This document shows positions 34,563 to 43,103 of a stretch of 64,000 nucleotides of DNA, piece by piece. Position 1 is the first letter of the stretch, and the number at the start of each line of letters is the position of its first letter. This DNA is from Streptomyces sp. DSM 15324 (GTDB lineage: Bacteria > Actinomycetota > Actinomycetes > Streptomycetales > Streptomycetaceae), in NCBI RefSeq assembly GCF_001514285.1, contig NZ_KQ949034.1:170540-234539 (forward strand), given 5' to 3'. The notes under the pieces were generated by a model. The model was not told where the DNA came from. It did no database searches and was given only the letters and a program-made list of their open reading frames with translations. The position numbers and the translations under genes were made by a program.

Positions 34563-34900
34563 ACGGCGACCACATCCAGCAGTACGGCTCGGGCAACCTC
34601 GGCAAGGTCGTGCACAGCGGCTCGGGCGACATCGTCACCGGCGGCAAGCACACGGCGGCGGGACCGGACGCGCGCGCTGCGGCCCTGGACACCCTCCTCA
34701 CCGAGCTCCAGGCCCTGCGCCACCACCTGGACGACGGCCGGCGCGCGGAGGTCGACGCGGCCGTACGGGAGATCGGCGCCCACCCGTCCGGCGAGCGGTT
34801 CCGCACGGTCCTGGAGCGGATCGCCGGGATCGCCACCGTCCTCGGCGCCGTGGGCACTCCGGTCGTCACGGCCGTCATGGCGCTGATGGGCGCCTCGTGA
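34559..34900 (+). CDS. Partner of DUF6232 protein, shares its motif
   Basis: A 113-residue protein whose N-terminus GDHIQQYGSGNLGKVVHSGS (residues 3-22) aligns with the tail of the preceding protein: 16 of 28 positions are identical by eye. The rest is a helical region (about 38-85, ALDTLLTELQALRHHLDDG) and a hydrophobic C-terminal segment (IATVLGAVGTPVVTAVMALMG). Glycine/asparagine/glutamine motifs of this sort resemble beta-arch or amyloid-like signalling motifs. The ATG overlaps the upstream stop. Confidence 0.75.
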   Translation: MNGDHIQQYGSGNLGKVVHSGSGDIVTGGKHTAAGPDARAAALDTLLTELQALRHHLDDGRRAEVDAAVREIGAHPSGERFRTVLERIAGIATVLGAVGTPVVTAVMALMGAS

Positions 34901-34909
34901 AGCGGCCGC

Positions 34910-35716
34910 TCAGTTGTTGTACGACTCGTCGTACGGGTCCCGGGGCTCGGGCGTCGGTGTGGCCGCGGTGATCTTCAGGTAGGGGATGGGGCCGTTGTTG
35001 ACGGGGTCCCGGGTCGACCGGGGGGTGTAGGTGCCGGTGACGGTGAGCCAGGTGTCGGGTTGCAGGACCGGGGGGATGGCGCCGGTCAGGGCGACCTTGA
35101 CGGGCTGGGCGTCCGCGGCGCAGCAGTTGAGGGCCATGCGGACCAGGTAGGGGGTGCCGTCGTGGTCGAGGGCGATGAATCCGGTGAGCCGGACGGTGCG
35201 GCCCTCCAGGGTGCGGCCGTGGTCGTACACCGCGCGGCCCGCGTAGTCGACGAGGCCGAGGGGCAGCGGGTCGGTGGCCGGGAGGGCCGGGTAGGCGAGG
35301 GGTTCCTGGAGGGCCGTACCGGTGCGGGTCGCGCTGTAGGAGCCCAGGGCCGGCGGGGCGACCAGGATCAGGGCGAGGAGGGGGAGGACGAGCAGCCAGG
35401 AGATACGGGGTTCGGGGTGTGCGCCGTGCCGCTCGCGCTCCTGGTGCGTCTCCTGATCCTCGTGCTTCTCCCCCTCCTCCCGAAGCCCGTGGGTCTCCCG
35501 GTTCTCGTGCTTCTCGTGCTCCTCGCGCTCCGACTTCCCCCTGCGCCACTCGTACCAGGCCGTCGCCAGCGCCGCCACGATCAGGACCGCCCCGGAGGCC
35601 AGCAGCAGCGGTTGCAGACCCGCCTTGACGTAGCGGAGGTAGAGGTCGGTCGTGCCGGCGTGCAGGAGGGCCGCGCCGAGCAGGAACAGGACGGCGGCCT
35701 GGGACTGTCGGTTCAC
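34910..35716 (-). CDS. TIGR03943/YcgQ family membrane protein
   Basis: A 268-residue protein with two N-terminal helices (about 8-24 and 35-52), a charged His/Glu/Lys-rich cytoplasmic linker (about 58-100), a third helix (about 105-125) and an outer domain with NCCAAD, the conserved Cys pair of the family. It overlaps the permease stop by GTGA and is always paired with such permeases; in several bacteria the pair is linked to zinc or other metal handling. Confidence 0.85.
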   Translation of the reverse strand: MNRQSQAAVLFLLGAALLHAGTTDLYLRYVKAGLQPLLLASGAVLIVAALATAWYEWRRGKSEREEHEKHENRETHGLREEGEKHEDQETHQERERHGAHPEPRISWLLVLPLLALILVAPPALGSYSATRTGTALQEPLAYPALPATDPLPLGLVDYAGRAVYDHGRTLEGRTVRLTGFIALDHDGTPYLVRMALNCCAADAQPVKVALTGAIPPVLQPDTWLTVTGTYTPRSTRDPVNNGPIPYLKITAATPTPEPRDPYDESYNN

Positions 35717-36783
35717 AGCAGCACCGCTCCTGTCAGTACGGCCGAGGCGATGGCCAGGACGAAGGTCATGGGGGCGAAGCGCAGGGCGAAGCCACGGCCG
35801 AAGGTGCCCGTCTGCATCGCGAACAGCTTCAGGTCGATCATCGGGCCGACGACCAGGAACGCGAGCCGGGCCGTCAGGGAGAACTGGGTGAGGGACGCGG
35901 CCACGAAGGCGTCCGCCTCCGAGCAGATGGACAGGATCACCGCGAGCAGGGCGAGCGCCAGGACCGCGACGACCGGGTTGCCGGCCGCCGTGCGCAGCCA
36001 GCTCTCCGGCGCGACCGCCTTCAGGGTGGCCGCCGCCATCGCGCCCACCACCAGGAACCCGCCCGCGTGCATCACGTCGTGCCGCACCGAGTCCCAGAAC
36101 GCGGCACCCTTCGTCTGCCCCTCGTGATGCGCGTGCGCCGGGGGCCGCATCCAGTCCGTGCGGCCCACCCGCTGCCACAGCCAGCCCATCGCACACGCCA
36201 CCAGCAGGCTCGCGACGAAACGGCCCAGCACCATCTCGGGGTTCCGGGGGAAGGCGACGGCCGTCGCGGTCAGCACGATCGGGTTGATGGCGGGGGCGGA
36301 GAGGAGAAAGGCGAGCGCCGCGGCAGGGGTCACGCCCCGGCGGACCAGCGCCCCCGCGACCGGCACCGAGGCGCACTCGCAGCCCGGCAGGACCGCCCCC
36401 GCCATCCCGGCGACGGGCACCGCCAGCGCCGGACGGGAGGGCAGCGCACGGGCGAAGAACGACGGCGGGACGTAGACCGCGATCGCCGCCGACAGCAGCA
36501 CGCCCAGCACCAGGAACGGCAGGGCCTGGATCACCACCGCCACGAACACCGTCGTCCAGCTCTGCATCACCGGCGCGGACAGGGCCCGGCGGATCGGGCT
36601 CTGGAGCAGCACCAGCAGGAGCAGCAACAGGGTCAGGGCGAGGGAGGAGGTGAGCCGGCGGGGCTCCTCGGCCCGGCGGGGCTCCTCGGCCCGCGCTTCG
36701 GCCTCTGGGGCCGCCTTGGTGATGGCCACGGGTCCGGCACCTCCGCGTTCCGTGCTGTTCTGGCTGATCCCTGTTTCCCGCAT
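35713..36783 (-). CDS. YcgR/DUF318 family permease (SO_0444-type Cu/Zn efflux or ArsP-like)
   Basis: A permease of about 356 residues with eight to ten helices and the signature AGAVLPGCECASVPVAGALVRRG, repeated in the second half as ILSICSEADAFVAAS; these inverted-topology Cys motifs are typical of the DUF318 permease family. The ATG at 36783 is preferred for GGGGAGGG upstream; a GTG at 36825 is possible. It is cotranscribed with the TIGR03943 protein. Substrate is not certain. Confidence 0.82.
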   Translation of the reverse strand: MRETGISQNSTERGGAGPVAITKAAPEAEARAEEPRRAEEPRRLTSSLALTLLLLLLVLLQSPIRRALSAPVMQSWTTVFVAVVIQALPFLVLGVLLSAAIAVYVPPSFFARALPSRPALAVPVAGMAGAVLPGCECASVPVAGALVRRGVTPAAALAFLLSAPAINPIVLTATAVAFPRNPEMVLGRFVASLLVACAMGWLWQRVGRTDWMRPPAHAHHEGQTKGAAFWDSVRHDVMHAGGFLVVGAMAAATLKAVAPESWLRTAAGNPVVAVLALALLAVILSICSEADAFVAASLTQFSLTARLAFLVVGPMIDLKLFAMQTGTFGRGFALRFAPMTFVLAIASAVLTGAVLL

Positions 36784-36878
36784 TCCCTCCCCTTTTTCTA
36801 CGGTGCGGGGGTGCCCGGTGTTCACAGCGGGGCCCCGTCCGTGGAACCCCGCGTCCCGGTGCGGCAGTCTTCTCCCTC

Positions 36879-38801
36879 GTGGGAAGTCACGCGGGGAGCG
36901 TTCCGCATCAGGGCAGGGCGGCGGGTGACACCGGCGCGCACATGGTGGTGTGCGGCGACGACGGGCTCGCGCACCGGCTCGCCGCCGAACTGCGCGGGGT
37001 CTACGAGGAGCAGGTCACGCTCGTCGTGCCGCCCGCCGAACGCTCGGTGCGGCCGCCGGTCGTCGGGCGGGCCCGCGCGGTGTCCGCGGCGCTGCTCGAC
37101 CGGGTGGTGAGCGCGGCGGTCAGCCGGGCCGCAGGCAACGGCACGCCCCCGGCGGCCGGTGAACCGGCGGACGGACAGCGGACGTTGGAGGCCGTGGAGC
37201 CCACCGATGCGGTGCTCGCCGAGGCGGGCGTGGAGCGGGCCGACGCGCTGGCCCTGGTGTACGAGGACGACGAGACCAACATCCGCGCGGCCCTCACCGC
37301 CCGCCGGCTGAACCCCCGCCTCAGACTCGTCCTGCGCCTGTACAACCGCCGTCTGGGCCTGCACATCGAGGAACTCCTCGACCAGGCGGCCGCGTTGGCC
37401 GCCGGCGGCGGTCCGGCGGCCGGGAGCGACGCCTCGACCACCGTGCTGTCCGACGCCGACACCGCCGCGCCCGCGCTCGCCGCGTCGGCGGTCGCCGGTA
37501 CCACCAAGGTCGTCCAGACGGACGGCCTGCTGCTGCGTGCCGTCGAACGCGCGCCGGGTGAGCCCGCGAGCGGGCGCCCCACCCTCGCGCTGCTGTCCGC
37601 GACCGCCGCCGACCCCGCCTTCGCGGACGGTTCCGAGAGCAGCGGGGAGCAGGGGCCGCTGCTGCTGCCGGACGCGCAGGCGGTGCGGGAGGCGGCCGGG
37701 CGGCGCGGGTCGGTGGAGCTGGAGCAGGTGACGTACGCGAGGCGCCCCGCTCCGCAGACGGGCCGGGGTCTCGGGGCGACGGTCCCGATCGGCATCCTCT
37801 TCTCCCGGCGGCTGCGGCTGTCGCTGGCCGGTCTCGTGGGGTGTGTGTTCGCGCTGGCGGTGGCGCTGTGGGTGGTGACCAGGATCCATCCGCTGGGCGC
37901 GCTGTATCTGACCCTGCTGGACCTGTTCGCGATCAACGACCCGGCGATCGGGGCGAGTACGGCGCGTCAGGTGCTGCAACTGCTGTCCGGGCTGATGGGG
38001 TTGCTGCTGCTGCCGGTGATGCTGGCGGCGGTGCTGGAGGCACTCGGGACGTTCCGGGGGGCGGGGTCGCTGCGGCGGCCGCCGCGCGGGATGGGCGGCC
38101 ATGTGGTGCTGCTCGGGCTGGGGAAGATCGGCACCCGGGTGCTGGTGCGGCTGCGGGAGCTGAACATCCCCGTGGTGTGCGTGGAGGCGGGGCCCGAGGC
38201 GCGCGGGCTCGCGGTGGCGCGGCGGCTGCGGGTGCCGGTGGTGCTGGGGGACGTCACCCAGGAGGGGGTGCTGGAGGCGGCGAAGATCCACCGCGCGCAC
38301 GCCCTGCTGTCGGTGACCAGCTCCGACACGACGAACCTGGAGGCCGCGCTGTACGCCCGCACGCTCCGGCCGGATCTGCGGGTGGTGCTGCGGCTGTACG
38401 ACGACGACTTCGCGACCGCCGTGTACCGCACCCTGCGGGCGGCGCATCCCCAGGCGCTGACCCGGAGCCGGAGCGTGTCGCACCTGTCGGCGCCGTCGTT
38501 CGCCGGGGCGATGATGGGGCGGCAGATCCTGGGGGCGATCCCCGTGGAGCGCCGGGTGCTGCTGTTCGCCGCGCTCGGGGTCGGCGAGTGCGCCCGGCTC
38601 AGGGGCCGGACGGTCGGGGAGGCCTTCCGGGCGGGCAGGTGGCGGGTGCTGGCGCTGGACACGGGCGAGGGCGGCGGCGGGCTGGTCTGGGACCTGCCCG
38701 ACACCTATGTCCTGCGGGACGAGGACCGCGTGGTCCTGGCGGCGACCCGGCGGGGCCTGGCGGAACTGCTGGGCCGGCGGGGCAGGGCGTCGGACCGGTA
38801 G
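36879..38801 (+). CDS. Dual RCK (TrkA-N) protein with ion-channel-like membrane segment
   Basis: A protein of about 640 residues. Two nucleotide-binding RCK domains flank a membrane part. The first begins MVVCGDDGLAHRLAAEL; then comes a Rossmann continuation (DETNIRAALTARRLNP), two to three helices (about 305-395, LSLAGLVGCVFALAVALWVV, LLSGLMGLLLLPVMLAAV), and the second RCK domain GHVVLLGLGKIGTRVLVRL...GDVTQEGVLEAAKIHRAHALL. This resembles CASTOR/POLLUX-like and K+ channel regulators. The start is uncertain: GTG 36879 or ATG 36942. The stop codon is inside the first unit of a repeat array. Confidence 0.85.
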   Translation: MGSHAGSVPHQGRAAGDTGAHMVVCGDDGLAHRLAAELRGVYEEQVTLVVPPAERSVRPPVVGRARAVSAALLDRVVSAAVSRAAGNGTPPAAGEPADGQRTLEAVEPTDAVLAEAGVERADALALVYEDDETNIRAALTARRLNPRLRLVLRLYNRRLGLHIEELLDQAAALAAGGGPAAGSDASTTVLSDADTAAPALAASAVAGTTKVVQTDGLLLRAVERAPGEPASGRPTLALLSATAADPAFADGSESSGEQGPLLLPDAQAVREAAGRRGSVELEQVTYARRPAPQTGRGLGATVPIGILFSRRLRLSLAGLVGCVFALAVALWVVTRIHPLGALYLTLLDLFAINDPAIGASTARQVLQLLSGLMGLLLLPVMLAAVLEALGTFRGAGSLRRPPRGMGGHVVLLGLGKIGTRVLVRLRELNIPVVCVEAGPEARGLAVARRLRVPVVLGDVTQEGVLEAAKIHRAHALLSVTSSDTTNLEAALYARTLRPDLRVVLRLYDDDFATAVYRTLRAAHPQALTRSRSVSHLSAPSFAGAMMGRQILGAIPVERRVLLFAALGVGECARLRGRTVGEAFRAGRWRVLALDTGEGGGGLVWDLPDTYVLRDEDRVVLAATRRGLAELLGRRGRASDR

Positions 38802-39128
38802 GGGCGGACCGGTCGGGGCGGACCGGTCGGGGCCGACCGGTACGGACGGACCGGTAGCAGCCGACCGGTACGGACGGACCGGTAGCGGCGCGCCGGTACG
38901 GGCGGACCGGTAGCGGCCGACCGGTACGGACGGACCGGTAGCGGCGCGCCGGTAGGGGCGGACCGGTACGGGCGGACCGGTAGGGGCGGACCGGTAGCGG
39001 CCGACCAGTACGGACGGACCGGTAGCGGCCGACCAGAACGGGCGGACCGGTAGCGGCCGACCGGTACGGACGGACCGGTACAGGCGCACCGGTACGGACG
39101 GACCAGTAGCAGCCGACCGGTACGGACG
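38793..39128 (+). repeat. 24 tandem copies of a 14-bp unit
   Basis: The unit GACCGGTASSGNCG repeats 24 times without any insertion or deletion from 38793 to 39128; substitutions are concentrated at a few positions and alternate (AGCGGCC then ACGGACG). The first unit includes the stop codon of the RCK gene. The region to 39191 has no gene. Confidence 0.92.
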
Positions 39129-39191
39129 GACCGGGCCCGGGGAACCGCGCGAAGGGCCCCCGCGCCCGCACCCGACCACCACCGGCGGCCG

Positions 39192-41006
39192 CTACTTCAC
39201 GTACCTCTCCGCGAACTCCAGTTCCAGCCGCACCTGCTTGATCCGCTCGTCCACGACCAGTGAGCCGTGGCCCGCGTCATAGCGGTACACCTCGTGGACC
39301 GCGCCCCTCGCCTCCAGCCGCTTCACGTAGTTGTCGATCTGGCGGATCGGGCAGCGCGGGTCGTTGATGCCCGCCGAGATGTACACCGGCGCCTTGACGT
39401 CGTCGACGTACGTCAAGGGCGAGGACGCCTCGAAGCGGTCCGGCACCTCCTCGGGGGTGCCCCCGAGCAGCGTGCGGTCCATCGCCTTCAGCGCCTCCAT
39501 CTCGTCGTGGTAGGCCGTGACGTAGTCCGCGACCGGTACGGCCGCGATCCCGACCGTCCACGCCTGCGGCTGGGTGCCGAGGCCGAGGAGGGTGAGGTAG
39601 CCGCCCCAGGAGCCGCCGGTGAGGACCAGCCGGGCGGGGTCGGCGAGTCCCGAGCCCACCGCCCACTGCCGTACCGCCTCGATGTCCTCCAGCTCGATCA
39701 GCCCGACCCGCACCTTCAGCGCGTCCGTCCAGGCCCGCCCGTACCCCGTCGAGCCGCGGTAGTTGACGCGGATCACCGCGTACCCGTGGTCGACCCAGGC
39801 CGCCGGGGCCGCCGCGAAGGCGTCGCTGTCGTGCCAGGTCGGGCCGCCGTGGATGTCGAAGACGGTCGGCAGCGGCCCGGTCGCACCGGCGGGCTTCTGG
39901 ACCAGGGCGTGGATCCGGCCGCCGGGGCCCTCCACCCACACGTCCTCCACGGCGACCGAGCCCGGGGACTTCATCCCGGGCGGGTCCAGGACGACCTGCC
40001 CGGTCGTCGAGCGGACCACCGGCGGCTCGGCGGCCGAGGACCACAGGTACTCCACGCTGCCGTCCGGCCGGGCCGTCGCCCCGGAGACCGTCCCGCGCGG
40101 GGTGGGAACCCGCTCCAGGGCGCCGCCCGCCAGGTCGTACCGGAACAGCTCGCTGCGCGCCTCGAAGCTGTGGGCGATGAGCAGCCCGGAGCCGTCCGGG
40201 TACCACTCGGCGCTGACGTCGCCCGGCAGGTCCAGCGCCAGGTCGGTCTCCTCGCCCGTGGCCACGTCCCACACCAGCGGCTCCCAGCGGCCGCGCCGCT
40301 GGTGCCCGATGAGCAGCCGGGTGTCGCCGTCCACCGGGGCGAAGCCCAGCACCTCCAGGCCCAGTTCCTCGGTGCCGCCGGCGGTGTCGTCCAGCTCGGC
40401 GACCTTCGTGCCGTCCGGGCGCAGCACCCGCAGCGCGGAGTGCATCGCGTCGCCGTGCTCGGTGTGCTCGATCGCGATCAGCGTGCCATCGTGGGAGAGG
40501 TCCCCGACGCCCGCCGACTCCCGGTGCCGGTACAGCTCGAAGGGCGCCTCGCCGACCCGCGCCACATGGATCGTCGTCCCCTCCTCGTCGGTCGAACGGC
40601 CCACGACCGCCGTGCGCCCGTCGCGGCCGAGCGCGAGGCCCGCCGGGTACGAGGGGTCGAGGCCGGGGGTGGCCAGTTCGTCCTCGCCGCCCTCGAAGGG
40701 CTGCCGGCGCCAGACACCGAACTCGTCGCCGTCCTTGTCGTCGAACCACCAGATCCACGCGCCGTCCGGGGAGAGCACGCCGTCCGTCGTGCCGTTCGCC
40801 CGTTGGGTCACCTGCCGCTGCTCGCCGGTGGCCCGGTCCCAGGCGTACAGCTCATACGTACCCGTCGCATTGGAGACGAACAGGGAACGGTCGGGCATGT
40901 CCTCCGCCCAGTCCGGCAATGACACCCTGGGCGCCCTGAAGCGCTTCTCCCAGTCCGGCATCTCCTCGTACCGCCCCGGCGCGGCGGACCCGTAGCTCTC
41001 AGTCAT
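39192..41006 (-). CDS. S9 family prolyl oligopeptidase-like peptidase
   Basis: A 604-residue cytoplasmic serine peptidase. Residues 40-360 form a beta-propeller (repeated SPDG, RPDG turns). The C-terminal alpha/beta hydrolase domain has the triad Ser466 (GGSWGGY), Asp549 (GINDPRCP) and His580 (DAGHGS). There is no signal peptide, so it cleaves small peptides inside the cell. It is convergent with the RCK gene across the 14-bp array and divergent from the SURF1 gene. Confidence 0.92.
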   Translation of the reverse strand: MTESYGSAAPGRYEEMPDWEKRFRAPRVSLPDWAEDMPDRSLFVSNATGTYELYAWDRATGEQRQVTQRANGTTDGVLSPDGAWIWWFDDKDGDEFGVWRRQPFEGGEDELATPGLDPSYPAGLALGRDGRTAVVGRSTDEEGTTIHVARVGEAPFELYRHRESAGVGDLSHDGTLIAIEHTEHGDAMHSALRVLRPDGTKVAELDDTAGGTEELGLEVLGFAPVDGDTRLLIGHQRRGRWEPLVWDVATGEETDLALDLPGDVSAEWYPDGSGLLIAHSFEARSELFRYDLAGGALERVPTPRGTVSGATARPDGSVEYLWSSAAEPPVVRSTTGQVVLDPPGMKSPGSVAVEDVWVEGPGGRIHALVQKPAGATGPLPTVFDIHGGPTWHDSDAFAAAPAAWVDHGYAVIRVNYRGSTGYGRAWTDALKVRVGLIELEDIEAVRQWAVGSGLADPARLVLTGGSWGGYLTLLGLGTQPQAWTVGIAAVPVADYVTAYHDEMEALKAMDRTLLGGTPEEVPDRFEASSPLTYVDDVKAPVYISAGINDPRCPIRQIDNYVKRLEARGAVHEVYRYDAGHGSLVVDERIKQVRLELEFAERYVK

Positions 41007-41057
41007 GGACCCATACTGCCCGCCCTCGGCGACAAACGACCGCCACGGGACCCGGCC

Positions 41058-41066
41058 TGTGGATAA
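41058..41066 (-). promoter_or_regulatory. Consensus DnaA box between peptidase and SURF1 genes
   Basis: The minus strand reads TTATCCACA, the classical DnaA box, within the 170-bp divergent region. It is single, so it may be coincidental. Confidence 0.3.
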
Positions 41067-41178
41067 CCTTTACATCCGCGCAGGTCAGGCGAGTGTCGGT
41101 GGTGACTGCAACGACCGCTGGGCGAGGGCTGCCCACCCCGCGCCCGGGAAGCGCGGCCGCGCCACGTACGGTGGTGGC

Positions 41179-41988
41179 GTGTACCGGTTCCTGCTGACGC
41201 CCCGCTGGTGGGGGATCAACGTCTTCGTGCTGCTGGCCATCCCCTTCTGTGTGTTCATGGGTTCCTGGCAGCTGAGCCGGTTCGAGGCGCGGGTCGACGA
41301 CCACCGGACGGCGAAGGCGCAGGCCGAGACCGACCGCGAGGAGGCGGCCCGCCCGCTCGCCGAGCTGCTGCCCGTGGACAAGGCGACCGTCGGCAAGCAG
41401 GCCACCGCCACCGGCCGGTACGACCGGCAACTGCTGGTCCCCGGCCGGGAGCTGGACGGGAAGAGCGGCTACTACGTGCTGACGCTGCTGCGCACCGACG
41501 GCGGCGAGGCCCTGCCCGTCGTCCGCGGCTGGCTGCCCGGCACGGCGGACGCCGCGAAGGCCCCCGCGCCGCCCTCCGGCGAGGTCACCGTGACCGGCTC
41601 CCTCCAGGCCTCCGAGCAGCCGGGCGACAACGGGGTGAGCGCCCGGGGCGGCCTGCCGTCCGGGCAGACCGCCGCGATCAGCGCGGCGTCCCTGGTCAAC
41701 CTGGTCCCGTACGACGTCTACGACGCCTGGGTCACCCTGGACACCGCCGACGGCGGGATGAGGACGGTGCCGGCGGGCGCGGCCCCGAACACCGGGCTGG
41801 ACCTGAAGGCGTTCCAGAACCTGGGCTACACCGGCGAGTGGTTCGTCTTCGCCGGGTTCGTGGTGTTCATGTGGTTCCGGCTGCTGCGCCGTGAGGTGGA
41901 GTTCGCGCGGGACGCGGCCCTCGGGATCGCTCCCGAGGGGTCCGATCCGGTGCCGGCTCAGGAGGGCGCCAGCACGCCCGTCCGGTAG
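41179..41988 (+). CDS. SURF1 family cytochrome oxidase assembly factor
   Basis: A 269-residue membrane protein with one helix at each end (about 9-29 and 215-238) and an extracytoplasmic domain between them. MYRFLLTPRWWGINVFVLLAIPFCVFMGSWQLSRF is cut here to its salient part TPRWWG...GSWQLSRF, a SURF1 signature; GYYVLTLL and VVRGWLPG are others. The family helps heme insertion into aa3 oxidase. The GTG at 41179 places the first helix at the N-terminus. Its 3' end overlaps the opposing gene by 31 bp. Confidence 0.9.
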   Translation: MYRFLLTPRWWGINVFVLLAIPFCVFMGSWQLSRFEARVDDHRTAKAQAETDREEAARPLAELLPVDKATVGKQATATGRYDRQLLVPGRELDGKSGYYVLTLLRTDGGEALPVVRGWLPGTADAAKAPAPPSGEVTVTGSLQASEQPGDNGVSARGGLPSGQTAAISAASLVNLVPYDVYDAWVTLDTADGGMRTVPAGAAPNTGLDLKAFQNLGYTGEWFVFAGFVVFMWFRLLRREVEFARDAALGIAPEGSDPVPAQEGASTPVR

Positions 41989-43103
41989 ATCGTGCCCGCA
42001 CAGGCGTTCGGCACGGTCGCCGAGACCGTCGTGGACCCGTCGTCCGCGGTGTAGGTCACGACCACACTGCCGTCGGCCGTGCCGCCCTCGGTGAGCAGTT
42101 GGGTGGTGGTGCCCGCGGAGGTGTCCCCGGTGGTGCCGGCCTGCTCGGACGGCGTCGGGGAGGGCGAGGACTCGCCCCCGGTGCTGCCGCCGGTGCCGCT
42201 CGTGGTGGGACAGGTCTCGGTCGGCTGCCAGGCGAACTTCACCTCGTACGCGGACCCCGGCGCGAGGGCGTAACCGGTGACGTAGAGGGAGGGGTCGGGC
42301 AGGCCGGCCGCCGCGTCGCCGGAGGCGTGCCGCACCACGGTGATCTTCGTGGGGTCGGCCGCGCCCTGGGCGGTCGAGGTGAGGGTGACGGCGCCGGCGA
42401 CGGTACACGCCGTGGCGGAGACGTTGGCGACGCGGAAGGTGCCGTAGACGATCCCGGCGGAGTCGGCGCCCGCGACGTTCGCGGTGGCGGAGCCGAGCTG
42501 GGAGGCGGTGCAGGCGGGGGCGGCCTGGGCCGTGGTGGTGGCGGACTCGCTGCCGCTGGAGGCGCCGGTGCTGCCCGTGCCCTTGCTCTCGCCGCCCCCG
42601 GTGCTGCCGCCCTTGCCCTGCTCGTCGGTCTTGCCCGAGGAGTCGCCGACCTTGCCGCCGGTGGTCCCGTCGGGGCCCTTGCCCTGGCTGGTGCCGCCCT
42701 GGGCCTGGGAGGCCTGGCCGGCGATGGCGGGGTTGGCGTCGGAGCCCGAGGCGGCGGAGACGTGCAGCACGGCGGGGACGGCGGTGCCGACAAAGAGTGC
42801 CGCGGCGGCCATGCCGACGGCGGCCTGCCGCTTGCGGGCCCGGCGGGCGGGAACGGCACGGCGCAGGTGGTTCAGCGTGCCGTCGCGCGGTTCCATCTCC
42901 CGGACGGCCTGGTGCAGCATCCGGCGCAGTGCCAGCTCGTCCGAGTCGAGCCCGTCGGGACCCTGGTCGTCGAGGTGGTGGTTCACGGTTTCGTTCCCAG
43001 CGTGCGAGTGCTTCGGATCGTCTGTCTCCGGCCGCGTCGGCTCGTGCCATGCGTACGGCTCGTGGCGCTCGTGCGCGTCGCGGCCCTCGGCCCCGTCGTT
43101 CAC
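41958..43103 (-). CDS. Membrane protein paired with ECF sigma, putative anti-sigma/DUF4232-like
   Basis: A 381-residue protein. Residues 1-95 are cytoplasmic with a His-rich start and ELALRRMLHQAVREMEP, a helix like those of anti-sigma proteins. One membrane helix (about 97-117), then a Gly/Ser/Thr-rich linker (about 118-195), then a secreted beta domain with Cys pairs (APACTASQLG, SATACTVAG, TETCPTT, NACAGT). Its ATG overlaps the sigma stop (ATGA). The gene position suggests it controls that sigma; no ZAS motif is present. Confidence 0.78.
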   Translation of the reverse strand: MNDGAEGRDAHERHEPYAWHEPTRPETDDPKHSHAGNETVNHHLDDQGPDGLDSDELALRRMLHQAVREMEPRDGTLNHLRRAVPARRARKRQAAVGMAAAALFVGTAVPAVLHVSAASGSDANPAIAGQASQAQGGTSQGKGPDGTTGGKVGDSSGKTDEQGKGGSTGGGESKGTGSTGASSGSESATTTAQAAPACTASQLGSATANVAGADSAGIVYGTFRVANVSATACTVAGAVTLTSTAQGAADPTKITVVRHASGDAAAGLPDPSLYVTGYALAPGSAYEVKFAWQPTETCPTTSGTGGSTGGESSPSPTPSEQAGTTGDTSAGTTTQLLTEGGTADGSVVVTYTADDGSTTVSATVPNACAGTIYRTGVLAPS

